5,738 nt of DNA from JARIHD01 sp964610985 (GCA_964610985.1 CAZSZJ010000046.1:1-5738); one strand, 5' to 3'; positions 1 through 5,620 are shown, counted from the stretch's first letter. Numbers and translations are program-made. Notes: generated by a model not told the origin, from the sequence alone.

Positions 1-52
1 CTGCGACCTCACGGCCCCCAGCCGTACGCGCTACCAACTGCGCTACACCCCG
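1..52 (-). tRNA. tRNA-Pro (anticodon GGG), 3' part cut off by window edge
   Basis: Read on the minus strand, the 5' end at position 52 starts CGGGGTG (acceptor strand), followed by TA, a D-arm GCGC / AGTTGGTA / GCGC, and a five-pair anticodon stem closing the loop C-T-G-G-G-G-G. The anticodon at 34-36 is GGG, with G at position 37, as expected for tRNA-Pro reading CCC/CCU. C at position 1 is also typical of bacterial tRNA-Pro. The variable loop (AGGTC) and the first T-stem bases reach position 1; the T-loop, the 3' acceptor strand and any encoded CCA lie outside the window. No separate strong promoter is seen just upstream, so it may be transcribed together with the RNA at 139-279. Confidence 0.92.
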
Positions 53-86
53 ATGTGACAAACCAGGCACCACTCCTTTTTTCTTG

Positions 87-103
87 GAAAAGCCTTGCTT
101 TTC
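87..103. other. short perfect hairpin in tRNA-Pro leader
   Basis: GAAAAGC and GCTTTTC form a 7-bp inverted repeat around a 3-nt loop. It lies between the candidate 6S RNA and tRNA-Pro. On the minus strand it is followed by an A-rich stretch, and on the plus strand by GCAGG, so neither side has the T-tract of an intrinsic terminator. It could be a processing or spacer structure in the tRNA precursor. The rest of 53-138 holds no convincing gene. Confidence 0.3.
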
Positions 104-138
104 GCAGGACCCTCCTCTCTTAAGCCAAAGAGCCATAT

Positions 139-279
139 AAAAGACTGGACTTGGACCGATATGATTAACCCGGTGTAAACCAGGTGGGTGCCCTCACGCA
201 GTAACCACGGTCGCTGCAGGTATCAGGCTCCCGTACGAATAGTTATTCAGATAATCATTCGTTCGGCCCGTGTCCAGCC
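139..279 (-). ncRNA. ssrS: candidate 6S RNA (ssrS), about 140 nt
   Basis: 6S RNA binds the housekeeping RNA polymerase holoenzyme by mimicking an open promoter. Read on the minus strand, the RNA closes with GGCUGGAC pairing to GUCCAGUC, then GGGCCGA (263-269) with UCGGUCC (153-159), then GAUUA with UAAUC, separated by small internal loops. Above this is a bubble: its 5' strand has a small hairpin (GAAU/AUUC), its 3' strand has the hairpin ACCUGG/CCGGGU, and the apical stem pairs GGGAGCCU with AGGGCACCC. This is the 6S layout (closing stem, central bubble, apical stem). The 3' segment CACCCACCUGG...GGGUUA resembles the E. coli 6S segment UUCACCUUGAACC...GGGUUA. A UCUUUU run follows the closing stem and may end the RNA. 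It is shorter than the common 160-200 nt, so another structured RNA is possible. Fold and motif were judged by eye. Confidence 0.6.
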
Positions 280-285
280 ATGTAT

Positions 286-291
286 ATTATA
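286..291 (-). promoter_or_regulatory. -10 box (TATAAT) for the candidate 6S RNA
   Basis: A perfect TATAAT on the minus strand lies about 7 nt before the first G of the closing stem, so the predicted start (near 279) coincides with the 5' end of the folded RNA. That agreement supports both calls. No good -35 hexamer is seen at 16-18 nt; the best is TTGGTG at a 20-nt spacing, inside the end of the upstream protease gene. Confidence 0.6.
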
Positions 292-305
292 CCGCATAAC
301 ACCTA

Positions 306-935
306 TCAGCGCACCAAAATTGAATAGAAGTCGCCTACTATATTACTTACTAATGGACTTATGAGTGGCGATAGGACTAATAGCAATAGGATGGTCACCG
401 CAAAGCCAGCAGTCTCCAGTTGGTACATTAGCCGCTGCAGAGGCTCGGGAGCAACAGCATAGAGCAATCGTGAACCGTCCAGAGGCGGTAATGGTATAAG
501 ATTGAAGACGCACAATAATAGGTTAATCTCTATGAAGATGGCCGCCCCCTGGCCTACTCCCGTAAACATATCTATGCCGGCAATACGCACCACAAGCGCA
601 CCCATAACGGCAAGTACCAAATTAGTTGCCGGTCCAGCCAAGCCAACTAATGCGGCCCCATATTCGCCATAGCGTACGCTACGTGGATCGAATGGTACGG
701 GTTTGGCAATAAAAATAGGCGGCAAATGCAGCAAAATGAGCACAGCCGGCAAGACGATGGTGAGCATAAAATCAACGTGTTTGAGTGGATTAAGCGTCAA
801 CCTGCCGGCGTCTTCTGCCGTAGTGTCACCTAAAAGCCGTGCCGCAACGCCATGCATCATCTCGTGTAGCGAGATGGAGATAACCATGGTTGCAATCACC
901 ACCAACAGGTATCCAAGCGATAAGTTACTAAACAT
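306..935 (-). CDS. site-2 protease family (peptidase M50) integral membrane zinc metalloprotease
   Basis: This is a 209-residue polytopic membrane protein of the S2P/M50 intramembrane protease class, which cuts peptide bonds within or near the membrane. Visible elements in order: a first hydrophobic segment (about 8-23) running into the zinc motif HEMMH (H24, E25, H28); LGDTTAEDAGRLTLNPLKHVD (about 35-55), the family's usual stretch after the motif; further membrane segments near 57-75 and 93-118; GPATN (101-105); and the second zinc-ligand motif NLIPLPPLDG with D153. A last hydrophobic segment lies at 176-200. There is no PDZ domain, so it belongs with the short soil/Bacillus YwhC-like forms rather than RseP. 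The catalytic set is complete. The substrate cannot be told from the sequence. It starts at ATG 935 and ends in TGA. No clear Shine-Dalgarno is present, but an extended -10 sits immediately upstream, suggesting a leaderless or nearly leaderless mRNA. It is divergent from rpmB. Confidence 0.93.
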   Translation of the reverse strand: MFSNLSLGYLLVVIATMVISISLHEMMHGVAARLLGDTTAEDAGRLTLNPLKHVDFMLTIVLPAVLILLHLPPIFIAKPVPFDPRSVRYGEYGAALVGLAGPATNLVLAVMGALVVRIAGIDMFTGVGQGAAIFIEINLLLCVFNLIPLPPLDGSRLLYAVAPEPLQRLMYQLETAGFAVTILLLLVLSPLISPLVSNIVGDFYSILVR

Positions 936-944
936 GTACTTAAT

Positions 945-953
945 AGTATAGCA
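945..953 (-). promoter_or_regulatory. extended -10 promoter of the M50 protease gene
   Basis: On the minus strand TGC-TATACT matches an extended -10 element (TGn plus 5 of 6 of TATAAT). A -35 box is weak or absent. A start 7 nt downstream falls near position 938, leaving only about 3 nt before ATG 935, so the transcript would be almost leaderless. This fits the lack of a Shine-Dalgarno sequence. Confidence 0.5.
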
Positions 954-970
954 AACCTCTTCCGCATCTG

Positions 971-999
971 TTGACTTAAGGAGGGAAAACCGCTAAAAT
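971..999 (+). promoter_or_regulatory. sigma-70 type promoter of rpmB
   Basis: TTGACT (971-976) and TAAAAT (994-999) are separated by exactly 17 nt, each matching consensus at 5 of 6 positions. The predicted start is near 1006, giving a leader of about 19 nt that contains the Shine-Dalgarno AGAAGG. It is back to back with the M50 promoter. Confidence 0.75.
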
Positions 1000-1024
1000 A
1001 AGTCTCTGAATAGAAGGAACTAAC

Positions 1025-1225
1025 ATGATTAAGTGTGACATAACCGGTAAAGGCAAGCAGTACGGCAACAACGTGAGCTTCTCACAGCGCCACACTAAAA
1101 AAGTGTGGGAGCCAAACCTGCAAAAGAAAACGCTGATTGTTGACGGCAAGAAGATTACCCTTAAGGTAAGTACGCAAGCCCTTCGCACCCTCAAGAAAAA
1201 AGGGCTGCTTACTCCCGCTAAGTAG
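1025..1225 (+). CDS. rpmB: 50S ribosomal protein bL28
   Basis: bL28 is a small basic protein of the large ribosomal subunit. The 66-residue product opens with MIKCDITGKGKQYGNNVSFS, matching the family's C-x-hTGK...GNnVSHS-type start. It continues through the QRHTKKVWEPNLQ segment (20-32) and the basic centre VDGKKITLKVSTQALRTLKKKG. Length is normal for short bL28 forms. There is a single Cys (C4), so it is not the zinc-ribbon (CxxC) type. An AGAAGG Shine-Dalgarno at 1012-1017 sits 7 nt before ATG 1025, and the gene ends in TAG. It is monocistronic here, framed by its own promoter and a strong terminator just after the stop. It is the only plus-strand protein gene in the window. Confidence 0.96.
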   Translation: MIKCDITGKGKQYGNNVSFSQRHTKKVWEPNLQKKTLIVDGKKITLKVSTQALRTLKKKGLLTPAK

Positions 1226-1234
1226 AGGCATCCG

Positions 1235-1279
1235 CCTATATAAAAAATGCCCGGAGTCGCCGGGCATTTTTTATATAGG
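1235..1279. terminator. bidirectional intrinsic terminator between convergent rpmB and MBL operon
   Basis: This is a perfect inverted repeat with 20-nt arms (1235-1254 and 1260-1279) and a 5-nt loop AGTCG. The core is GCCCGG/CCGGGC, flanked by six A on one side and six T on the other, so each strand gives a GC hairpin followed by a U-tract. It begins 9 nt after the rpmB stop and lies 14 nt beyond the MBL stop codon, so it can end transcription from both directions. Confidence 0.95.
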
Positions 1280-1293
1280 GCTTAGCCTAGCTT

Positions 1294-1920
1294 CTAGTTC
1301 TTTTCAATGACAACGAGCTGAGTTGTGTCGCCAACTTCTAACGGCTTAAAGCGGAACTTCTGAACCGTTTCCTTTGGCTCCATACCTAAGGCCTTAAGTG
1401 CACTCTCCAATGATTGTTGCGGGACGGTAAAGTTTAGCTTAGGGTCGTCGTAATGTGTCGGGATAATCACCTTAGGCTCGACCTTCTTGATAAGTTTGAG
1501 GGCCCCCACCCCATCAAGTGTGTAACCGTTACCGCCCACAGGTATGAGCATGATATCAACTACGCCGATAGTCTCAAGCTGAGCGTCGCTAAGTTCGGGG
1601 TAAATATGGCCAGTTACCAAAATTTTTACGTCATCGGCAATAATTTTGTAGATGGTGGCCGTCTTTTCTTTTTCAGTATCTATATGAGCGCGGGCTGCAA
1701 TGCCGTAAACCGAAATCCCCGCCACTTCGTATTCTCCAGGCTGATCGATTACTAACCTTGCCTTCTGGGTTGGGTCGGCATGCGCACTGGTAAAGAAAGC
1801 TATATCACCTTCTTTGGCAACGGATTTGCCACCCAGTTCGGTGAGATTATCGTCTATCACTAGACGCGCCTGTTTCGCACCGAGAACCACACAGTTCGCT
1901 CCGTAAAATTGTACATCCAT
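1294..1920 (-). CDS. MBL-fold (metallo-beta-lactamase superfamily) protein with incomplete metal motif
   Basis: This 208-residue protein resembles the Lactamase_B_3 / COG2220 type of MBL-fold hydrolases. The start MDVQFYGANCVVL and LVIDDN (20-25) give the first beta strands. The family's HxHxDH metal motif is reduced to SAHADP, with only H47 and D49 recognisable. GEYEVAGISVYGI (62-74), the H105 region (VTGHIYPELSD), MLIPVGGNGYTLD (124-136) and IIPTHYDD with H156 (152-159) keep the usual order of the fold. The C-terminal 45 residues add a small helix-strand extension. With the first-shell ligands reduced, hydrolase activity is uncertain; it may bind one metal or none. ATG 1920 has an AGGAGGAAT Shine-Dalgarno and lies 19 nt after the upstream stop codon, so it is translated from the same mRNA as the winged-helix gene. 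No substrate can be assigned. Confidence 0.82.
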   Translation of the reverse strand: MDVQFYGANCVVLGAKQARLVIDDNLTELGGKSVAKEGDIAFFTSAHADPTQKARLVIDQPGEYEVAGISVYGIAARAHIDTEKEKTATIYKIIADDVKILVTGHIYPELSDAQLETIGVVDIMLIPVGGNGYTLDGVGALKLIKKVEPKVIIPTHYDDPKLNFTVPQQSLESALKALGMEPKETVQKFRFKPLEVGDTTQLVVIEKN

Positions 1921-1939
1921 ACTAATTCCTCCTACATGC

Positions 1940-2542
1940 CTAGAATAATTCGTTCTTATCTATCAGTACCTGCTTCTTGGCGCCAAGGATTGTACTAATG
2001 AACCGGTCTTTAATTTGTTTGCGGTAGTTAAACTCCTGTGACGGCATAACGGTATAGCGGATGTCCTTGCCCTCCTGGACTTCAAGCTCGGTAATAAACT
2101 TTTGCAATGCATGCTGGTTAACGTCGCCGACGATCAGTACATCAACGCCACTAGTTTCATCTCGGGTAAATTGTCCGGTATAAAGGGCAAGCTCAATGTT
2201 GCCGAGCGCTTTAATCTTGTCACGCTCCGCATTAGGAGCGGCGGCGGGTGGTAATTTTCTAGCGCTTTGATCGTCCGTTACCTGACCGGCTTGACCAAAG
2301 ATGGCACGCAGCGGACCGTAAAACTCATACGTCTGGTTGACTTCGTAGTACAGCCGATTGTTGGTATTGTCCGAAGCAATAATACCTATACTCAAGAGAT
2401 TGGCCAACTCGCGACGTACGGAGTTAATCTGTTCGTCGATCTTACGGGTAATCTCGCGGACGTAAAAAGAGCGATTAGGATTACTATAAAAAAGTTGCAG
2501 TAATTTAACCCTCGTCTTTGATCCGAACAATTGCTCAATCAT
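1940..2542 (-). CDS. winged-helix DNA-binding protein with nucleotidyltransferase-like C-terminal domain
   Basis: From ATG 2542 the product has 200 residues starting MIEQLFGSKTRVKLLQLFYS. Residues 1-80 look like a winged helix: LFGSKTRVKLLQLFYSNPN, SFYVREITRKIDEQINSVRRELANLLSIGII as the helix-turn-helix, and a wing DNTNNRLYYEVN. After an Ala/Pro-rich linker (about 95-105), residues 108-200 resemble the minimal nucleotidyltransferase fold (KIKALGNIELALYTGQF...SGVDVLIVGDVN), but no clear GS-x10-DxD catalytic motif remains, so it is probably inactive. It could be a transcriptional regulator of unknown signal. An in-frame ATG at 2569 would add nine residues (MYQVCYYRC); I prefer 2542 because homology begins there and an extended -10 places a transcript start at that ATG. 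It is followed 19 nt later by the MBL gene and preceded by miaA. Confidence 0.75.
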   Translation of the reverse strand: MIEQLFGSKTRVKLLQLFYSNPNRSFYVREITRKIDEQINSVRRELANLLSIGIIASDNTNNRLYYEVNQTYEFYGPLRAIFGQAGQVTDDQSARKLPPAAAPNAERDKIKALGNIELALYTGQFTRDETSGVDVLIVGDVNQHALQKFITELEVQEGKDIRYTVMPSQEFNYRKQIKDRFISTILGAKKQVLIDKNELF

Positions 2543-2548
2543 GCACCT

Positions 2549-2557
2549 ATAGTAGCA
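2549..2557 (-). promoter_or_regulatory. possible extended -10 before the winged-helix gene
   Basis: TGC-TACTAT on the minus strand has the TGn extension and 4 of 6 matches to TATAAT. A start 7 nt downstream lands at 2542, the A of the preferred ATG, which would make a leaderless mRNA. No good -35 is seen. The wider context TTTGCTA is shared with the M50 promoter. The gene could equally be read through from miaA. Confidence 0.35.
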
Positions 2558-2579
2558 AACTTGGTACATTAGTTATAGA

Positions 2580-3455
2580 TCATTTGTTCAGGAACGTTGT
2601 AACAAGATCTACGGCATCATCCGGTTTACTGATCCGTTTTATGGCCGCCTCCCGCTTGAACCACGTTCTTTGGCGCTTGGCGAGCCACCGTGTATTGAGT
2701 TCGATTCGTTGAATAACTTCATCTAGTGTCGCCGTACCTTCAAAGTAACCCTGAAATTCTTGATAACCAATTGTGGTACGCAGCGCTGGTGCATCCCAGC
2801 CATAGATAGTACTTAATTCCCGGACTTCTTGCTCTAGACCCGACTCAATCATCTTGAGCACTCGCTGGTGAATCTTGCTATTTAGTTCTTCGGTGGCCAT
2901 CTGCAAACCGATGATAAGAGTGTTAGAGCGGAGCGGCTTGCGCTCCTGCAAAATGCCGCCTGTTTCTAAGGCACTAATAAGATGGCGAGGATTTTTGCTA
3001 TTCTCCGGCATTTCTATGCGGCGCTTACCAACAAGTCTCTGTAGTTCCTCTATACTCAAACCGCCTAAACGCTCACGTTCGGCCAAGTTAGGACTACGAA
3101 AAGTAAAATCATGTAAAACAGCATCGATATAGAGACCGCTACCCCCAACCATGATCGGCACCCTTCCTGTGTGGGCGATGTCCTGAATAGCTTCGAGAGC
3201 GCTGCGTTTATATTCGGCTGCCGTAAATTGCTCATCGGGACGGACGATATCTATCAGGTAGTGCGGCACGGCTTGCTGCTCTGATTCACTTGGTTTGGCA
3301 GTGCCGATGTCCATCCCTTTATATACTGTTCGAGAATCGCCGGCTATAATGCTACCGCCAAAGCGTTTTGCTAGCGCAATACCAAGGCGTGACTTGCCGG
3401 AGGCTGTCGGCCCTAGCACAACGATTAAAGGAGTGTTGTTTGTGAGGGATCCCAT
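2580..3455 (-). CDS. miaA: tRNA dimethylallyltransferase (tRNA A37 isopentenyltransferase)
   Basis: MiaA transfers the dimethylallyl group from DMAPP to N6 of A37 in tRNAs reading UNN codons. The 291-residue product has the P-loop GPTASGKS (15-22), the AGDSRTVYKGMDIGTAKP segment (38-55) with D40 as the expected catalytic base, VGGSGLYIDAV (103-113) for DMAPP/tRNA binding, the NPRHLISALE insert-domain helix (155-164), TTIGYQEF (227-234), and the C-terminal TRWLAKRQRTWFKRE (255-269). All diagnostic motifs are present, so it should be active. It is about 20 residues shorter than the E. coli and B. subtilis enzymes. ATG 3455 is the only plausible start. It lies inside the upstream gene (31-nt overlap) and has no clear Shine-Dalgarno, which suggests translational coupling. 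It ends in TGA. Confidence 0.96.
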   Translation of the reverse strand: MGSLTNNTPLIVVLGPTASGKSRLGIALAKRFGGSIIAGDSRTVYKGMDIGTAKPSESEQQAVPHYLIDIVRPDEQFTAAEYKRSALEAIQDIAHTGRVPIMVGGSGLYIDAVLHDFTFRSPNLAERERLGGLSIEELQRLVGKRRIEMPENSKNPRHLISALETGGILQERKPLRSNTLIIGLQMATEELNSKIHQRVLKMIESGLEQEVRELSTIYGWDAPALRTTIGYQEFQGYFEGTATLDEVIQRIELNTRWLAKRQRTWFKREAAIKRISKPDDAVDLVTTFLNK

Positions 3456-3757
3456 AGTAATTTCGCTATGTCTATCTTATACTCATCAGAAACTTCGACA
3501 CCTTCGGCGCGAAGGAGTGTAGCATGCGCAGCCCTGCCGCCGCCCGGCCAGCCGGCAGCCAACCCGCCCTGTTTATTGACGACTCGCTGCCACGGTAAGC
3601 CGACTGGACCGGTGTGGGCTATTTGTCCCACCTCCCAAGCGGCCCAAGCAGCGCCGCAAATTGCCGCGATCTGGCCATAGGTCATAACCCTACCTTCAGG
3701 AATCTGAGCAACTAGTTCATATACACGTTTAGAAAAGTCAGCATCTACTCGCGGCAT
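3425..3757 (-). CDS. MGMT-family alkyltransferase-like protein (ATL), PWQR type
   Basis: This 110-residue protein has the DNA-binding domain of O6-alkylguanine-DNA alkyltransferase: FSKRVYELVAQIPEGRVMTYGQIAAICG (8-35) with Y27, then LPWQRVVNKQGGLA (54-67) where the active-site PCHR would be. The alkyl-accepting Cys is replaced by Trp (W56), so it cannot repair by alkyl transfer. ATL proteins of this kind (COG3695) bind O6-alkylguanine lesions and hand them to nucleotide excision repair. Unusually, the arginine-finger position also reads AAWEVG (W41) instead of the normal aRxVG. ATG 3757 has a GGAGGG Shine-Dalgarno. The gene lies 54 nt after thrS, and its last 31 nt overlap miaA. The family is clear; a lesion-recognition role is inferred. 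The short tail KLLWDP... is usual for small ATLs. Confidence 0.88.
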   Translation of the reverse strand: MPRVDADFSKRVYELVAQIPEGRVMTYGQIAAICGAAWAAWEVGQIAHTGPVGLPWQRVVNKQGGLAAGWPGGGRAAHATLLRAEGVEVSDEYKIDIAKLLWDPSQTTLL

Positions 3758-3789
3758 ACCTACCCTCCATTCTTAAACATAAGTAGTTC

Positions 3790-3803
3790 GTGATAAATAT
3801 CAC
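3790..3803. promoter_or_regulatory. perfect palindrome GTGATA-N2-TATCAC between thrS and ATL gene
   Basis: Six-base perfect arms flank AA (TT on the minus strand). Minus-strand reading TGTGA-N6-TCACG is close to a CRP-type site (TGTGA-N6-TCACA). It lies 32 nt before the ATL start and 8 nt after the thrS stop. The loop is too small and no T-tract follows, so it is unlikely to be a terminator. It may be an operator for a dimeric regulator or a chance match. Confidence 0.35.
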
Positions 3804-3811
3804 ATATTCTC

Positions 3812-5602
3812 CTATAACGAAGTCTTGTTCACTCGAGACTTCGACTCATGCGCTATAGTTTTAAGAAGCTCGTCAACGGTGTGAGGAGTGTGCGCCTCAG
3901 CGTTGACTTCCATATCCTGACGTATGCGAGGCATAAGCTCGCCAGTCTCTAACTCCTTACCACCAATTACCACCATGTAGGGCACTTTCATCAGCTCGGC
4001 ATTCCGAATCTTTTTACCAACCGACTCGTTATCGGCGTCTACGATAGCCCGCAAACCGAGCGCCTTGGCCTTTGCTGCCATCTCTTTGGCAAAATTAACT
4101 ATTTGATCGTCCTGATTGAGTGTAGCTATCCGGATCTGTTCCGGCGCTAGCCATACTGGAAACTTACCGGCAACGTGTTCTATGTATACCGACAAGAAGC
4201 GGTCGATTGAGCCCATAATCGCGGCATGTATCATAAGGATACGCTCTTGGTCGCCATCTTCGTTCACGCAGGTAAGATCAAAACCCTCAGGTTGGTTAAA
4301 ATCGAGTTGGATTGTCGCAACCTGATGTTCGCGGCCAAGAGCGTCCTTCGCCATAAAATCAATTTTAGGCCCATAAAAGGCAGCTTCACCCACGCCATTG
4401 ATGTAATTGTCGCCCACCTTCTGTTTAATAATACTAAGCAGCTGTTGCTCGGTGCTTAGCCACTTTTCTTCACTTCCAGAGTATGCGCTCATATCTGCTG
4501 GGTCGTGTGTCGAGAATCGAACCTTAAGCTCGAAACCAAAAGTGCCGTAAAATCGATCAATAATGTCCCATATCTTGAGGGCTTCTTCTTCAACGTGGCT
4601 GGTACGACAAAATACGTGGGCATCATCTTGGCTAAAGGCGCGCAGTCGGCTCAAGCCAGAAAGTTCACCGCTCTGCTCATCGCGGTAGCAGGTGGTGGTC
4701 TCGCGGTAGCGAATAGGTAACTCTTTATAGGACCGTGAACGAGCAGCATACAATTGAGTGTGGTGCGGGCAATTCATCGGCTTCATGGCAAATTCATGAC
4801 CTTCACGTGTTGTGATACGAAAGAGCTCTTCCTCGAATTTCTTCCAGTGGCCACTTGCAATGTACGCGTCTTTCTTCGTGATATGTGGGATAGTCACCTC
4901 TTGATAATCATATTCGTCGCGCATTTCTTGGACAAAAGCATCGAGTTTTCGTCTTAATACAGTTCCGCGCGGAGTAAAGAGGGGCAAACCAGCCCCGATA
5001 AGATCAGAGAAAACAAATAAATCTAACTCTTGTCCTAGCTTACGATGATCGCGTTTTTTGGCTTCTTCGAGCATGGCTACGTATTCCTTGAGCTGCGACT
5101 GAGTTTCGAAAGCGATTCCATATATGCGCTGCAATTGCTGGTTTTTCTCGTCACCGCGCCAGTACACGCCACTCACCCTTGTAAGCTTGAAGGAACGAGG
5201 GTCAATTTCTTTTGCGTCATCAACATGCCCTCCGCGGCACAGATCAACAAAAGTACCAGAGGTATAAAAAGTAAGCTGCTTGCCGTCTTTAGAAAAATCA
5301 TCTATTAGCTCTAATTTATAGGAATTCCAGCCGAACTGCTGCCGAGCTTCATTCGGTTCTACCTCTTTGCGCTCAAAAGCGCCCCAGGTTTTTAATACCT
5401 CGCGCATTTTTGCTTCTATTTTAGGCAAATCTTCATCAGATATGGGACTAGGTGTTTCAAAGTCCTGATAAAAACCGTTATCTATTGCCGGGCCGATAGC
5501 ATTTTTTGCCCCAGGATACATCTCTATTACAGTAGCAGCCAGTAGGTGTGCCAAGCTATGGCGGATCCGGCCTACGTGGCTATTCTCTTGTACGTCTCCC
5601 AT
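3812..5602 (-). CDS. thrS: threonyl-tRNA synthetase lacking the N-terminal TGS domain
   Basis: This class II synthetase charges tRNA-Thr with threonine. The 596-residue product starts directly in the editing (N2) domain: RHSLAHLL with H15 and H19, then DLCRGGHV with C122 and H126, matching the editing-site H73/H77/C182/H186 of the E. coli enzyme. The catalytic core (about 185-480) has motif 2 at 298-330 (RYRETTTCYRDEQSG... and RAFSQDDAHVF), motif 3 GSIDRFL (464-470), and the zinc-binding triad C278, H329, H459. The anticodon-binding domain spans about 485-585 (LAPEQIRIATL..., VGKKIRNAELMKVPYMVVIG). E. coli ThrRS has 642 residues; the roughly 58-residue shortfall is the missing TGS domain. ATG 5602 follows AAGGAG at 7 nt. 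No plausible upstream in-frame start exists, because the leader is a T-box terminator. It is the first gene of the minus-strand block. Confidence 0.97.
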   Translation of the reverse strand: MGDVQENSHVGRIRHSLAHLLAATVIEMYPGAKNAIGPAIDNGFYQDFETPSPISDEDLPKIEAKMREVLKTWGAFERKEVEPNEARQQFGWNSYKLELIDDFSKDGKQLTFYTSGTFVDLCRGGHVDDAKEIDPRSFKLTRVSGVYWRGDEKNQQLQRIYGIAFETQSQLKEYVAMLEEAKKRDHRKLGQELDLFVFSDLIGAGLPLFTPRGTVLRRKLDAFVQEMRDEYDYQEVTIPHITKKDAYIASGHWKKFEEELFRITTREGHEFAMKPMNCPHHTQLYAARSRSYKELPIRYRETTTCYRDEQSGELSGLSRLRAFSQDDAHVFCRTSHVEEEALKIWDIIDRFYGTFGFELKVRFSTHDPADMSAYSGSEEKWLSTEQQLLSIIKQKVGDNYINGVGEAAFYGPKIDFMAKDALGREHQVATIQLDFNQPEGFDLTCVNEDGDQERILMIHAAIMGSIDRFLSVYIEHVAGKFPVWLAPEQIRIATLNQDDQIVNFAKEMAAKAKALGLRAIVDADNESVGKKIRNAELMKVPYMVVIGGKELETGELMPRIRQDMEVNAEAHTPHTVDELLKTIAHESKSRVNKTSL

Positions 5603-5620
5603 GGGGCATCTCCTTTAAGT

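Noticed and set aside
87..103. Intrinsic terminator for the 6S candidate or for a plus-strand transcript
   Set aside because: No T-tract follows the hairpin on either strand.
1..135. Minus-strand open frame starting ATG GCT CTT near 135 and running off the left edge
   Set aside because: It reads straight through the tRNA-Pro, has no Shine-Dalgarno at a useful distance, and its peptide resembles no known protein.
139..279. SRP RNA, tmRNA or RNase P RNA as the identity of the structured RNA
   Set aside because: It lacks the SRP GGAAG/GCAGCC domain IV motif, has no tRNA-like ends or tag frame, and is too short for RNase P. The layout fits 6S best.
1025..1267. Minus-strand open frames opposite rpmB (976-1194 and 1082-1267)
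   Set aside because: They are shadows of rpmB and its terminator with no family resemblance; rpmB has a promoter, Shine-Dalgarno and clear homology.
3790..3803. Terminator of thrS
   Set aside because: The loop would be only 2 nt, the stem is AT-rich and short, and no U-tract follows; readthrough into the ATL gene is more likely.
1453..5308. Several plus-strand open frames of 64-100 codons
   Set aside because: All lie opposite well-supported minus-strand genes, lack ribosome sites and recognisable motifs.
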